Source of the DNA: Porphyridium purpureum | Lineage: Eukaryota; Rhodophyta; Bangiophyceae; Porphyridiales; Porphyridiaceae | DNA length: 64,000 bases | Reading direction: 5' to 3' | Assembly: GCA_008690995.1 (NCBI GenBank) | Contig: VRMN01000012.1 | Location: 248,001 to 312,000 of the forward strand | In this document: positions 9,790-18,405 of the stretch, piece after piece | How positions within the stretch are numbered: the stretch's first letter is position 1 | Layout: every line of letters begins with the position of its first letter | The notes under the pieces: generated by a model | Told to the model about the DNA's origin: nothing | Database searches by the model: none | The model's input: only the letters and a program-made list of their open reading frames with translations | Program-made: the position numbers and the translations under genes

Positions 9790-10607
9790 TCACGACGGTA
9801 TTGTCAGCCAAGGAACATGCGGGTGAGATGCGTGCGCGTGAGACGGGCTGAAAAGTAGAGCTAGCGTATGCTCGAATGGAGGTCCCACGGCTGCAAGCCG
9901 CATCAATGCAGTGGTTTCGAGCTCATTCTCTGCGTCGCGGTTCATGTCCGCGCCGTCTAAACCGAGAAGTTCGAAAACGGACAGGGCAACCTCGTTATAT
10001 GGGGGAACGCACGAATCAGTCACAAGGTCAAGCGGCGACTTTCCGGTATAGTCCAAAGAGTTCAGTGGTATGCCATGACGCACCAGTACGTGAACGGTAC
10101 GGAGTATCTTGCTGGGTCCACTCTCGCTCGAAGCATGTAAACGCGTGCTGCTGCAGGAAGCCGTTTTCGCTGTCCAATGCAGCGCGTTCCTCCCAACGGT
10201 GTCGGTCATCTTCACATCTGCACCAGCAAGCGAACAGTCTCGTCGCTTGCTGTCCAAGCTGCCCACCTCAGCGCATTCATTCTCTCGGCTGGGCAGTAGT
10301 CCAGTGCTGCCCCATTCGCCATCAAAATCTCTACAACCGCAACGTGTCCTTGTCTTGCGGCACACAGCAAAGGTGTGCCATAATCTCGATGTATAGCGTT
10401 AACATTGGCCCCATGTGCAAGCAGCTCTTGAACGCACGCTTCATATCCCTTTGTTGCCGCCCACAGGAGCGCCGTGCGCCCAGACCGGTCAGCCGCGTTA
10501 CAGTTTGCACCAGCCTGAAGTAGCAATCGCACACATGCGTCGTTTCCGTTGATGGCGGCAAGTCTCAGAGCCGTTTGCGACCGGTAATCCGCCGCGTCTA
10601 TGTCCAC
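9790..10607 (-). pseudogene. Ankyrin-repeat gene with a frameshift
   Basis: The 5' part (10607 to about 10212) encodes three to four clear ankyrin repeats with phrases such as SQTALRLAAINGN, GRTALLWAATKGYEAC and YGTPLLCAARQGHVAVV. It then stops within a repeat. A second frame (about 10240 to 9790) continues exactly where the first breaks, with GADVKMTDTVGRNALHW and TGKSPLDLV. The shift falls near 10220 and looks like a small deletion. No in-frame ATG lies between an upstream stop and the first repeat, only GTG. A decayed gene is likeliest; a sequencing error is the alternative. Partner unknown. Confidence 0.65.
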
Positions 10608-12586
10608 CCGCTGGCGAGAATCCCGGCAAGTCGCTCCGCCTACCCTTCCTGCGCCGCGCGGCGCGTCTCCTCCGCCCTCGCCCAGGGGCTCCTAATACGC
10701 AGACGCCTTGTGGCGCGCTCCAAGCCGGCATCCGCGGAACGTCCTTCCGTGCTTGCCATCACAACTAAAGAGCGGCAGTCGGTCAGCTGGTCAGTTAGCC
10801 GGTCGGTCGACAAGCGTTCGGAAATCCAAACTGGCAGAGCGACGCGAGATTCTCAACCCGCCCTCACTCGATGAGCAGCTGAAACCCCTCGCACAGCTGC
10901 ACAGACCTCGATCCCGCGCCGTCTCATACAAATTTCAGTTCCCAAGGCCAACCTGCCGCGCAAGTCAAACAAGATCTTGCGAACCCGCGCTGTTTGCGCA
11001 GATTTCCGAACTGCAAAACCCCGCCTACTTCAGCCTGTGAGGGCGCGGACTGACCAGTTCCTAACACTCATTTCCAGCACTTCACATGTGCGTTCCGGCG
11101 ACAACGTACATACCTACATCCTTACCACCTAACTCCCCCTCCCCCGTTCCTTCCTCTCCCACTTGCTGCTCGCAGGGATGTATGATCGCTGTACCTGAGT
11201 GTTCAGTAAATCTCATTTTTTACCACTGTTTTACTGTAAACTTGGAGTTTGGTAGGATGACACTAGAATATCGGACAGAAAGGGCGGTGTGCGAAATATG
11301 ATAAAATAGGTGTGTTTTATTATATGATTGCATTGAGGGTGTACAGCGGGTGTTCAGTATGTGCGATGTTTGGTTGTGCGGATGGACAACAGAGCAGGCA
11401 ACTCAACTGGCACCTGCAGATGGAGGCGGAAATGGATTGAAGGAGAGGAACGGATGAGCTGCACGACAAAGTGTGAGAGAGCTGCGTCTAGTTTCTGTGC
11501 GTGTTGGGGCGCGTGCGTGCTGAGATGCGTGGGACTTGGAGGGTACTGTGGGAAAAACGTTACAGCGGTCTCCGCAATGGCGTGCATGGGTATTAGGCAG
11601 ACGTGTGTGTGTCATGGCGGATTTGCTGAATCTAAAGGAATATCATTATTTGCTTCAGCTCGGTTCGGAGGAAAATGTGCATCTTCGCAGACTGAGTGTT
11701 TTTGAGTTGCAGCTGCGATTCGATGGCAACGGATACGTGTTCAAGGTCTCGGCGCGCGTGCGCGTCTGTTTGTTACTCGGCCAGCGTTATATGACGACGC
11801 ATACGCTGCAGACGCATAAATCCGTGTTAGTAGTGACAGCAGATAGCTAATTATCTTCAGCAAGACTGCAAATTCGATTCTCGTGCATCTGGACTGGAAC
11901 CTCCACCAATGTTGTAATAGCTCACAACCTAGCAGTATCTCATTTTATCCCAATCTGGGTGGGTTCCATGGCTCTCTCAGTGTCTATCAGTGCTTCCGCC
12001 ACAGAGCCCTCTGCGTACAGGAAACGAATTTATGTCATGCCTGTTTGTGTTTAGCCGCATGAGATTTGATTACTCATCGTTTCAACGATGGAAAAACGAT
12101 CACCTACACATGCCGTACGCCTTGCCAGACGATGCGCCGGTCTACTCGACGACTCTTTCCGAAAGGTATGAAACGCATCAGCCATCTCGAATCTGTTGTC
12201 CGCGAGAGTTACTAAAGCTGCTTTGAAGATGATTCTCTAGCACATGCGATTTTCTTCGTCCTCGTCAATTCCGGACCCTGCCAAGAGAGGCACGCAGATG
12301 CGTACCTGTAATGATAAAATTCAAAAGTGAGAGTCGTCGGCGGCAAGGAATCACGGCTCAAGTGATCTGAGCTTACCTTGATGATAGATGTCTGCATGGG
12401 AAATTGATGGTTCGAACGAATGACGACAAGCACTGTGAGATGGGTGGAGCAAAGAAAGGGCACCACTCGATACATGCATCAGCCGCAAAGCTTGCGCAAT
12501 CTTCCTTTGAAAAGATTTCTACCAGATGAATACCAGATACCGACGCAGTAAAGGGAAATGCATTCATCCGAATTTCACACGGCTCA
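10608..12586. other. Intergenic, about 2 kb, one weak small open frame
   Basis: The only candidate is a 78-codon ATG frame on the + strand (11614-11850, starting MADLLNLKEYHYLLQLG), with balanced composition but no recognised family. It could be a gene fragment. The rest, including the AT-richer 11200-11330 stretch, shows no feature I can support. Confidence 0.35.
11614..11850 (+). CDS. Small hypothetical protein (uncertain)
   Basis: 78 residues, ATG start, without low-complexity sequence, with an alternating hydrophobic pattern (FELQLRFDGNGYVFKVSARV) that could be beta strands. No homology recognised, no promoter evident, and a chance frame is quite possible. Confidence 0.2.
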   Translation: MADLLNLKEYHYLLQLGSEENVHLRRLSVFELQLRFDGNGYVFKVSARVRVCLLLGQRYMTTHTLQTHKSVLVVTADS

Positions 12587-15500
12587 TCAAGTCGAGGTCC
12601 ACTCCTTCGCGTTCGGTTCACCCGGCCACATGCCTAGCTCCGGGAAAAGCTGCACGAGCGCCTTCATATTTGCACGCTTGCTAGGCTGCCTCTGGAACCA
12701 CAACCACTCCTCCAAGTTCGACACAGCGTGAGATTCAAAAAGAAATGCACAAGCACGCTCAGCACGCTCCACGTCACCGCCAAGGACGCCCAACATATAC
12801 TCCTCGAAGCCTTCGTATGATTTCCGGCTGGCCACCCAATTTTCAACTTTCATCTTGTCTGGTAACGACAGATGCACAAAGCCTTCGAACTCGCTCATGT
12901 CATGCAATGCCTCTCCATTCACCTTGCGCTCTCTTACATCCATAACCGATGCGGCGTCAACCCGCAAGACCTCCTCCAGTACTCGAGCCAGCTGCTCGCA
13001 CGTCAATTCATCAAGGGGAGTTTCCGCCAGCACACTCTCCAAGTCAGGGTCGGACCCGTCGCTTGATGATAGAATCTCAGCAGCATGATGATCCCCGTCG
13101 CTCTTGGTGTCAGGTGGGGACTGCCTGCTTTGATCCAGCGCCTGGGGCACAGACGTTGCGGCCTCGATCTGGATGTCCGCGATCAACTCCATGTCTCCAC
13201 ATGTCGCCTCGTCCACATCCAGCTTTATTCCTTTCTGCGCCATCGCCACCAGCCGCAACGCAATGTTGAACCGCTCCACATCAAGCCAGGAAAACAACCC
13301 TTCGCTGGTTGCAATCCCCCAGATCTCGTTCAGTACGCGGTTTCGCAGTCCGGATTTGGACAGAAATGCAACTGCGTTCTGCACGTCCACCTCCCCGCTT
13401 CCGCCCGCGTCGGCCAACTTCCAGTACTCGTCATGTCGCGTTGTCTCCAAGGGCGTACGCATGCACTTGGCGAACGGATTAGACCCTGGAATGTCTATCT
13501 TGGCGAGCAGCGAAGGCGAGCCTTGCCGGACACGAGACAGGCTTGCCTCTTCGCCGTTCTGCTCCAGCGCAATGAAGCGCAGCGCAAGCACAAAATCGTC
13601 ATACTGGAGTGTGCGCTTGCAGCGGGCTGTTGCAATCTCATTCCACATCCGATACAGCACCGAGGGGGCCAGCCGTGCCTTTGAAAAGAACGCCAGGGCC
13701 TTCTCAGCGTCCAGCTCTCCGCTCCCATCCGAGTCGGCAACCTCCCAGTAGATCTTGCAGTGCTTTTCTTCGTCGGCCACGGCTGACATGCTTTCTGGGC
13801 CACACTTCAGATCGCTTGTGTCCCACACCTTGATCGTCTGATCACCGCTGCCGGACACGATGAACCTGCCATCGGGCGAGAAGCGCATCGTCAGAATACG
13901 ATCTGAATGCCCTATCATGGTGCGCACACACGACCCGGTGTGGACATTCCATATCTTGATCGTCTTGTCAGCGCTGCCGGACGCGATGAAGCGACCATCC
14001 GGCGAGAAGCGCACCGCCAGTACCGAGTTTGCGTGCCCCATCATGGTGCGTACGGACGCGCCGGTACGTGTGTCCCAAAGCTTGACCGTCTTGTCCACGC
14101 TGCCGGACGCTACGAACTTGCCATCAGGCGACCAGCGCACTGCGAGCACCGAATTTGAGTGCCCCGTCATGGTATGCATGCATGTGCCAGCCAGCGCGTC
14201 CCAAACCTTGACCGTCGTGTCATCGCTACTAGACGCAATGAACCGGCCATCGGGCGAGAAGTGCAGCGCGAGCACAGAATTTGAGTGCCCCGTCATGTTG
14301 CGCAAGGACGCGCGGGCCAGCGCGTCCCACATTTTGACCCTTTTGTCACGTTTGTCCGGCGCGCTGGATCGAACGTCCGGCGACAAGTGCACTTCAGGCT
14401 CCGAGTCCGAGTGCACGCTTTGATCCGAGTCCGAGTGCACTTCAGGCTCCGAGTCCGAGAGCACTTCAGGCTCCGGATCAAAACGCACGGCAGGTGCTGA
14501 AGTGAAGTGCATCGCGGGCGCCGAATTGAAGTGCTCCGCGGGAGCCAAACTTGGATGCTCCGCAGGCGCCAAATTGAAGTTTTCCGCGGGAGCCAAACTT
14601 GGATGCTTTGCGGGCGCCGAATTGAAGTGCTCCGCGGCCGCCAAAGTTGGATGCTCCGCGGCCGCCAAAGTTGGATGCTCCGCGGCCGCCAAAGTTGGAT
14701 GCTCCGCGGCCGCCAAACTTGAGTACCCCGTCATGGTGCGCACGCACGCGCCGGTTTGTGCGTCCCACATCTTGACCGTCTTGTCACCGCTACCAGACGC
14801 TATGAACAGGCCATCTGGTGAGAAACACACCACCAGCACCGACTTTGAGTGCCCAGTCATGGTGCGCACACAAGCGCCGGTGTGTGTGTCCCATAACTTT
14901 GCCGTCGTGTCATCGCTGCCGGACCCAAGAAAATTGCCGTCGGGCGAGAAGTGCACCGTCCACACCCCATATGAGTGTCCCGTCATGGTACACACACATG
15001 CGCTTGTCTGCGCGTCCCACAGCTTGACCGTTGCGTCGTAGCTGCCCGTCGCGATGAGCCAGCCATCAGGCGAGAAGCGAATCGCGCACACCCAATCTGA
15101 GTGCCCCCTCATGGTACGCACGCAAGCGCCGGTGTGTGCGTCCCATAACTTTGCCGTCGTGTCGTCGCTTCCGGACGCAATGAACTTGCCATCGGGCGAG
15201 AAATGCACCGCACGCACCCAATCAGCGTGCCCCGTCATAGTACGGACGCACACACCGGTCTGCGCGTCCCAGACTTTAACCGTTTTATCACAGCTGCCGG
15301 AGACGATGAGCTTGCCATCGGGGGAGTAGTGCACCGCCCGCACCCAGCGTGAGTGTCCCGCCATCGTGCAAACACACACGCCGGTCTGAGCGTCCCACAC
15401 CTTGATCGTGCCGTCATCGCTACCAGACGCGATGAACTTGCCGTCGGGCGAAAAATGCACCGCCCGCACCCAATTTGAGTGCTCCTCCAAGACACGCACG

Positions 15501-15634
15501 CAGCTTCCGGTCTGCGCGTCCCACAGCCTGATCGTTTTGTCATCGCCGCCCGTCGCGATAAAGCGGCCGTCGGGCGAGAAGTGCAAGGCCCTCACCTCTC
15601 CAACGTGCCCCGGCAGAACCGACGCAGCCGCCAT
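12587..15634 (-). CDS. WD40-WD40-EH-EH-SAM-like multidomain protein (paralog 1)
   Basis: 1015 residues from the ATG at 15634. Order of parts: seven WD40 blades (about 5-300), a Pro/Ala/Glu then Ser/Asp-rich linker made of 8-residue repeats (about 305-430), about five more blades (about 435-615), an EH domain (about 620-705) with EF loop DSDGSGELD, an internal NPF at about 719 (IDIPGSNPF), a second EH domain (about 731-810), and a SAM-like helical region (about 865-930; LTCEQLARVLEEVL, VNGEALHDM). The NPF-pocket tryptophans are present (MWNEI about 664, EIWGI about 772). EH1 loop position 12 is Lys, so calcium binding there is doubtful; the EH2 loop is degenerate. EH domains act in endocytosis and actin patches. 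Fusion to two WD40 propellers is not a standard EH architecture that I know. The adjacent genes encode NPF-array proteins. Confidence 0.85.
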   Translation of the reverse strand: MAAASVLPGHVGEVRALHFSPDGRFIATGGDDKTIRLWDAQTGSCVRVLEEHSNWVRAVHFSPDGKFIASGSDDGTIKVWDAQTGVCVCTMAGHSRWVRAVHYSPDGKLIVSGSCDKTVKVWDAQTGVCVRTMTGHADWVRAVHFSPDGKFIASGSDDTTAKLWDAHTGACVRTMRGHSDWVCAIRFSPDGWLIATGSYDATVKLWDAQTSACVCTMTGHSYGVWTVHFSPDGNFLGSGSDDTTAKLWDTHTGACVRTMTGHSKSVLVVCFSPDGLFIASGSGDKTVKMWDAQTGACVRTMTGYSSLAAAEHPTLAAAEHPTLAAAEHPTLAAAEHFNSAPAKHPSLAPAENFNLAPAEHPSLAPAEHFNSAPAMHFTSAPAVRFDPEPEVLSDSEPEVHSDSDQSVHSDSEPEVHLSPDVRSSAPDKRDKRVKMWDALARASLRNMTGHSNSVLALHFSPDGRFIASSSDDTTVKVWDALAGTCMHTMTGHSNSVLAVRWSPDGKFVASGSVDKTVKLWDTRTGASVRTMMGHANSVLAVRFSPDGRFIASGSADKTIKIWNVHTGSCVRTMIGHSDRILTMRFSPDGRFIVSGSGDQTIKVWDTSDLKCGPESMSAVADEEKHCKIYWEVADSDGSGELDAEKALAFFSKARLAPSVLYRMWNEIATARCKRTLQYDDFVLALRFIALEQNGEEASLSRVRQGSPSLLAKIDIPGSNPFAKCMRTPLETTRHDEYWKLADAGGSGEVDVQNAVAFLSKSGLRNRVLNEIWGIATSEGLFSWLDVERFNIALRLVAMAQKGIKLDVDEATCGDMELIADIQIEAATSVPQALDQSRQSPPDTKSDGDHHAAEILSSSDGSDPDLESVLAETPLDELTCEQLARVLEEVLRVDAASVMDVRERKVNGEALHDMSEFEGFVHLSLPDKMKVENWVASRKSYEGFEEYMLGVLGGDVERAERACAFLFESHAVSNLEEWLWFQRQPSKRANMKALVQLFPELGMWPGEPNAKEWTST
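14501..14722. repeat. 24-bp minisatellite coding the inter-propeller linker
   Basis: On the coding (minus) strand about nine 24-bp units encode LAAAEHPT-like octapeptides. The three units at 14642-14713 are virtually identical and the others are degraded (LAPAEHFN, SAPAKHPS). They continue into a Ser/Asp/Glu/Pro acidic stretch (14380-14480). It separates the two WD40 propellers. Confidence 0.8.
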
Positions 15635-16581
15635 CCCACCTCTCCCCTCTTCTTCCTTCAAGCACTGTTTACAACGCACCGTACAAAGCTACCGTCTTGG
15701 CGATTCCAACGACGGACGTGCGCAGCTAACCGCCACCTCTCTGCTCCAGTAACGCGCAAACGCACGCGCGCACCGGTTTTCCTGCGGAATGTCGAAATCG
15801 CTCGTGTTTCACGATTTTCAGCGAAACGAGCTGCAGCGGGCGACGCGAGCGCGCACGAGAAAGTGTGAAGGAAATTGAGTTGGACGGTACCGTCTCACCT
15901 GAATACTACGGTGCGACCAGAAAGGATCCCGGCTACGCAGTTGCGAGAGCGTGGTGGAAGCGTGAAGTGGCATTTGCTCGGAAGATGCGAGCCGACATTG
16001 TGCGCGGAGGCACGCTTACAACGGGACTGGGGCCCAAGCTTAGATGCGTGCCAGAGGCTCGAGTGTTGCAAAGAAATGCTGCAAACCACACCGATTGAAA
16101 CTTTTTTGCCGAGCACAAAGTGCCCGCGCCTTGCAGCATTCTGCAATGATATCAATACCTACACGTTGACAGGGGGAAGTGCCTGATGTTGAAAATGGCT
16201 CGTCGTCCGCGCAATTCGCCACTCGTCCTCCGTGCCTGGCGCACCGCGCAGGCTCTCTGCCTTCGCCGGAGATTCCCTCAAGTAAGCTAATGGAGCACCG
16301 TTTACTTCTATACCTTCAGCCAAAAACCTCTGCCTCTATCTCTCTTGCTTCTCGCGTCTTCCGTGCGCTCCACTCGCCCTTTTATGCTCATCGTCTTCAC
16401 GGGAAACTGTGCAATCCGAAACCGTGCAATCCGAGGCTGTGCAATCCGAAACCGTGCCACCTGAAATTTTGTTCCTTGAGGTGGTGTGGGTAGTCGAATT
16501 CCAACTCAGACGGGACACAACATTTATATGAATTGCAGAGAGTGGAGGACTAAGGATTCTCATTAGGGTCTGTGTTCTCGC
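15635..16581. other. Intergenic upstream of WD40-EH gene 1
   Basis: Promoter-side spacer of the minus-strand WD40-EH gene and 3' side of NPF gene A. No gene recognised. It holds a small 15-bp minisatellite at 16406-16460 (units like GTGCAATCCGAAACC, three to four copies). Confidence 0.45.
16406..16460. repeat. 15-bp minisatellite
   Basis: Three to four imperfect copies of a 15-base unit containing GTGCAATCCGA, within the 3' flank of NPF gene A. Confidence 0.75.
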
Positions 16582-18405
16582 CTAAACCGCCAACGAGGAC
16601 AACTTGGAATCTCGTTTGAACCCGAATGGGTTTCTCAGACGCGAGGAGGTTCGATGCTTCGAAGACCTAGAAGAGCGCGGTGAGGTCGGGAACGGTGCTG
16701 CGTGCTTATTTTGAGGCAAGTTGAAAGGGTTAATGCCGGCGTCGACGCCGTGCCCATTTCCCTTCAACGACTTGGAGCTCGGCGATTGCGGGAACGGTGC
16801 CGCGAGCCCTCTTCCCTGCGCGCCAATCGGTTTGGTGCCGCCGTTGACGCCGTACTCATTTCCCTTCTGTGACTTTGACGAGTGCGGCGACTGCGGGAAC
16901 GGTCCCGCGATCCGGCTATCCTGCGCGCCAAACGGATTGCTGTCGTTCGTGTCGTCGCGCACCTCTTGCTTCAGCGACTTTGACGAGTGCGGCGACTGCG
17001 GGAACGGTCCCGCGATCCGGCTATCCTGCGCGCCAAACGGATTGCTGTCGTTCGTGTCGTCGCGCACCTCTTGCTTCAGCGACTTTGACGAGTGCGGCGA
17101 CTGCGGGAACGGTCCCGCGATCCGGCTATCCTGCGCGCCAAACGGATTGCTGTCGTTCGTGTCGTCGCGCACCTCTTGCTTCAGCGACTTTGACGAGTGC
17201 GGCGACTGCGGGAACGGTCCCGCGATCCGGCTATCCTGCGCGCCAAACGGATTGCTGTCGTTCGTGTCGTCGCGCACCTCTTGCTTCAGCGACTTTGACG
17301 AGTGCGGCGACTGCGGGAACGGTCCCGCGATCCGGCTATCCTGCGCGCCAAACGGATTGCTGTCGTTCGTGTCGTCGCGCACCTCTTGCTTCAGCGACTT
17401 TGACGAGTGCGGCGACTGCGGGAACGGTCCCGCGATCCGGCTATCCTGCGCGCCAAACGGATTGCTGTCGTTTGTGTCCTCACGCACATCTTGTTCCTCC
17501 GACTTTAGCGAGCTCTGCGAGCGCAGGAACGGTGCCGCGAGCCCTCTTCCCTGCACGCCAAACGGATTGGTGTCGTTTGTGTCCTCACGCACATCTTGTT
17601 CCTCCGACTTTAACGAGCTCTGCGAGCGCAGGAACGGTGCCACGTCCTCTTTCATGTTGGGGACAAACGGGTTGGTGCTGTCAATCTCGCTCGGCCCATC
17701 TCCCTTCAGCAACTTTGACGATTGCGGCGAGAGCGAGAACGGTGTGACCATAACGTTCTTCTGCGGGACAAACGGGTTGCTGACCTTCGTGTCGTCATGC
17801 ACATCTCCCTTTACCGACGTTAACGGGTGCGATACGAGCGGGACCGGTGCCATGTCCTCGCTCATCTTCGTGACAAACGGGTTGCTGCCCGTCTCAATTT
17901 CAGAATAACTTGATTGACTAGAATCAGATCGATCGACCGAAGATTCTCTGTCCATTCCGTCTTTCACGTATGTGTCAAGCATCGGCTTCGTCCCGTACGA
18001 GACTGGAGTTCGCTCGTCTTCCCTTCTTTTCATTCCTGGATACGAAACACCATTCTCACGCGGCTGCGGAATGGGTTCGGGAACATGCAGCGGAATCGGC
18101 TCCGAAATCGGCTGCGGAATAGGCTGCGGAATAGGTTGCGGATAGAACGTCTGATTCGTCTCTACCTTTTCCTCTTGTTCTTGCTCTAAGGGTCCCCAAT
18201 AGGAGAAATCAGGTGATGACCTCGAAACTGGCTCATCGCGCACGCCAACCCCTTTTCCGTCGACAGGTTGTGCGACGACGGCGGCATCGTTTTCAACGCT
18301 GCTCGGGATGGGCACGCTCTCGGTCGTTTTCGTCGGCGCTGCGTGGCTGTTGTGGTTAGCTTGAGGTTCTTCTCTAGGAAACAAGCATTCGCAGATATTC
18401 CCCAT
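16582..18405 (-). CDS. NPF-array protein A, possible lipid-anchored EH-domain ligand
   Basis: 607 residues, ATG start, almost entirely low-complexity and probably disordered. The N-terminus MGNICECLF offers Gly2 for myristoylation and Cys5/Cys7 for palmitoylation; Glu at position 6 departs from the strict myristoylation pattern, so the anchor is plausible, not proven. A Pro-Ile-Pro-Gln/Glu repeat follows (about 88-120). From about 170 to the end there are twelve NPF tripeptides, six of them in 35-residue repeats (NPFGAQDSRIAGPFPQSP then SSKSLKQ). The C-terminus is basic (RLRNPFGFKRDSKLSSLAV). NPF is the canonical EH-domain ligand, and WD40-EH genes lie on both sides. Protein B (20504-22450) is a paralog with identical ends. 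The neighbouring context makes a role as EH-recruiting scaffold likely. Confidence 0.75.
   Translation of the reverse strand: MGNICECLFPREEPQANHNSHAAPTKTTESVPIPSSVENDAAVVAQPVDGKGVGVRDEPVSRSSPDFSYWGPLEQEQEEKVETNQTFYPQPIPQPIPQPISEPIPLHVPEPIPQPRENGVSYPGMKRREDERTPVSYGTKPMLDTYVKDGMDRESSVDRSDSSQSSYSEIETGSNPFVTKMSEDMAPVPLVSHPLTSVKGDVHDDTKVSNPFVPQKNVMVTPFSLSPQSSKLLKGDGPSEIDSTNPFVPNMKEDVAPFLRSQSSLKSEEQDVREDTNDTNPFGVQGRGLAAPFLRSQSSLKSEEQDVREDTNDSNPFGAQDSRIAGPFPQSPHSSKSLKQEVRDDTNDSNPFGAQDSRIAGPFPQSPHSSKSLKQEVRDDTNDSNPFGAQDSRIAGPFPQSPHSSKSLKQEVRDDTNDSNPFGAQDSRIAGPFPQSPHSSKSLKQEVRDDTNDSNPFGAQDSRIAGPFPQSPHSSKSLKQEVRDDTNDSNPFGAQDSRIAGPFPQSPHSSKSQKGNEYGVNGGTKPIGAQGRGLAAPFPQSPSSKSLKGNGHGVDAGINPFNLPQNKHAAPFPTSPRSSRSSKHRTSSRLRNPFGFKRDSKLSSLAV
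16871..17500. repeat. 105-bp coding tandem array (six copies)
   Basis: Six head-to-tail copies start at 16871, 16976, 17081, 17186, 17291 and 17396. By eye the first five are identical and the sixth differs only in its last third. Each encodes 35 residues with one NPF. Divergent older units flank the array on both sides. Near-perfect identity implies very recent expansion or gene conversion, so copy number probably varies between strains. Confidence 0.95.

Noticed and set aside
16721-17908. 395-codon open frame on the + strand, Cys-rich repeats
   Set aside because: It is the antisense shadow of the 105-bp NPF array; a stop-free unit repeated six times gives a long frame automatically. The minus frame carries the NPF motifs, shared ends and the paralog.
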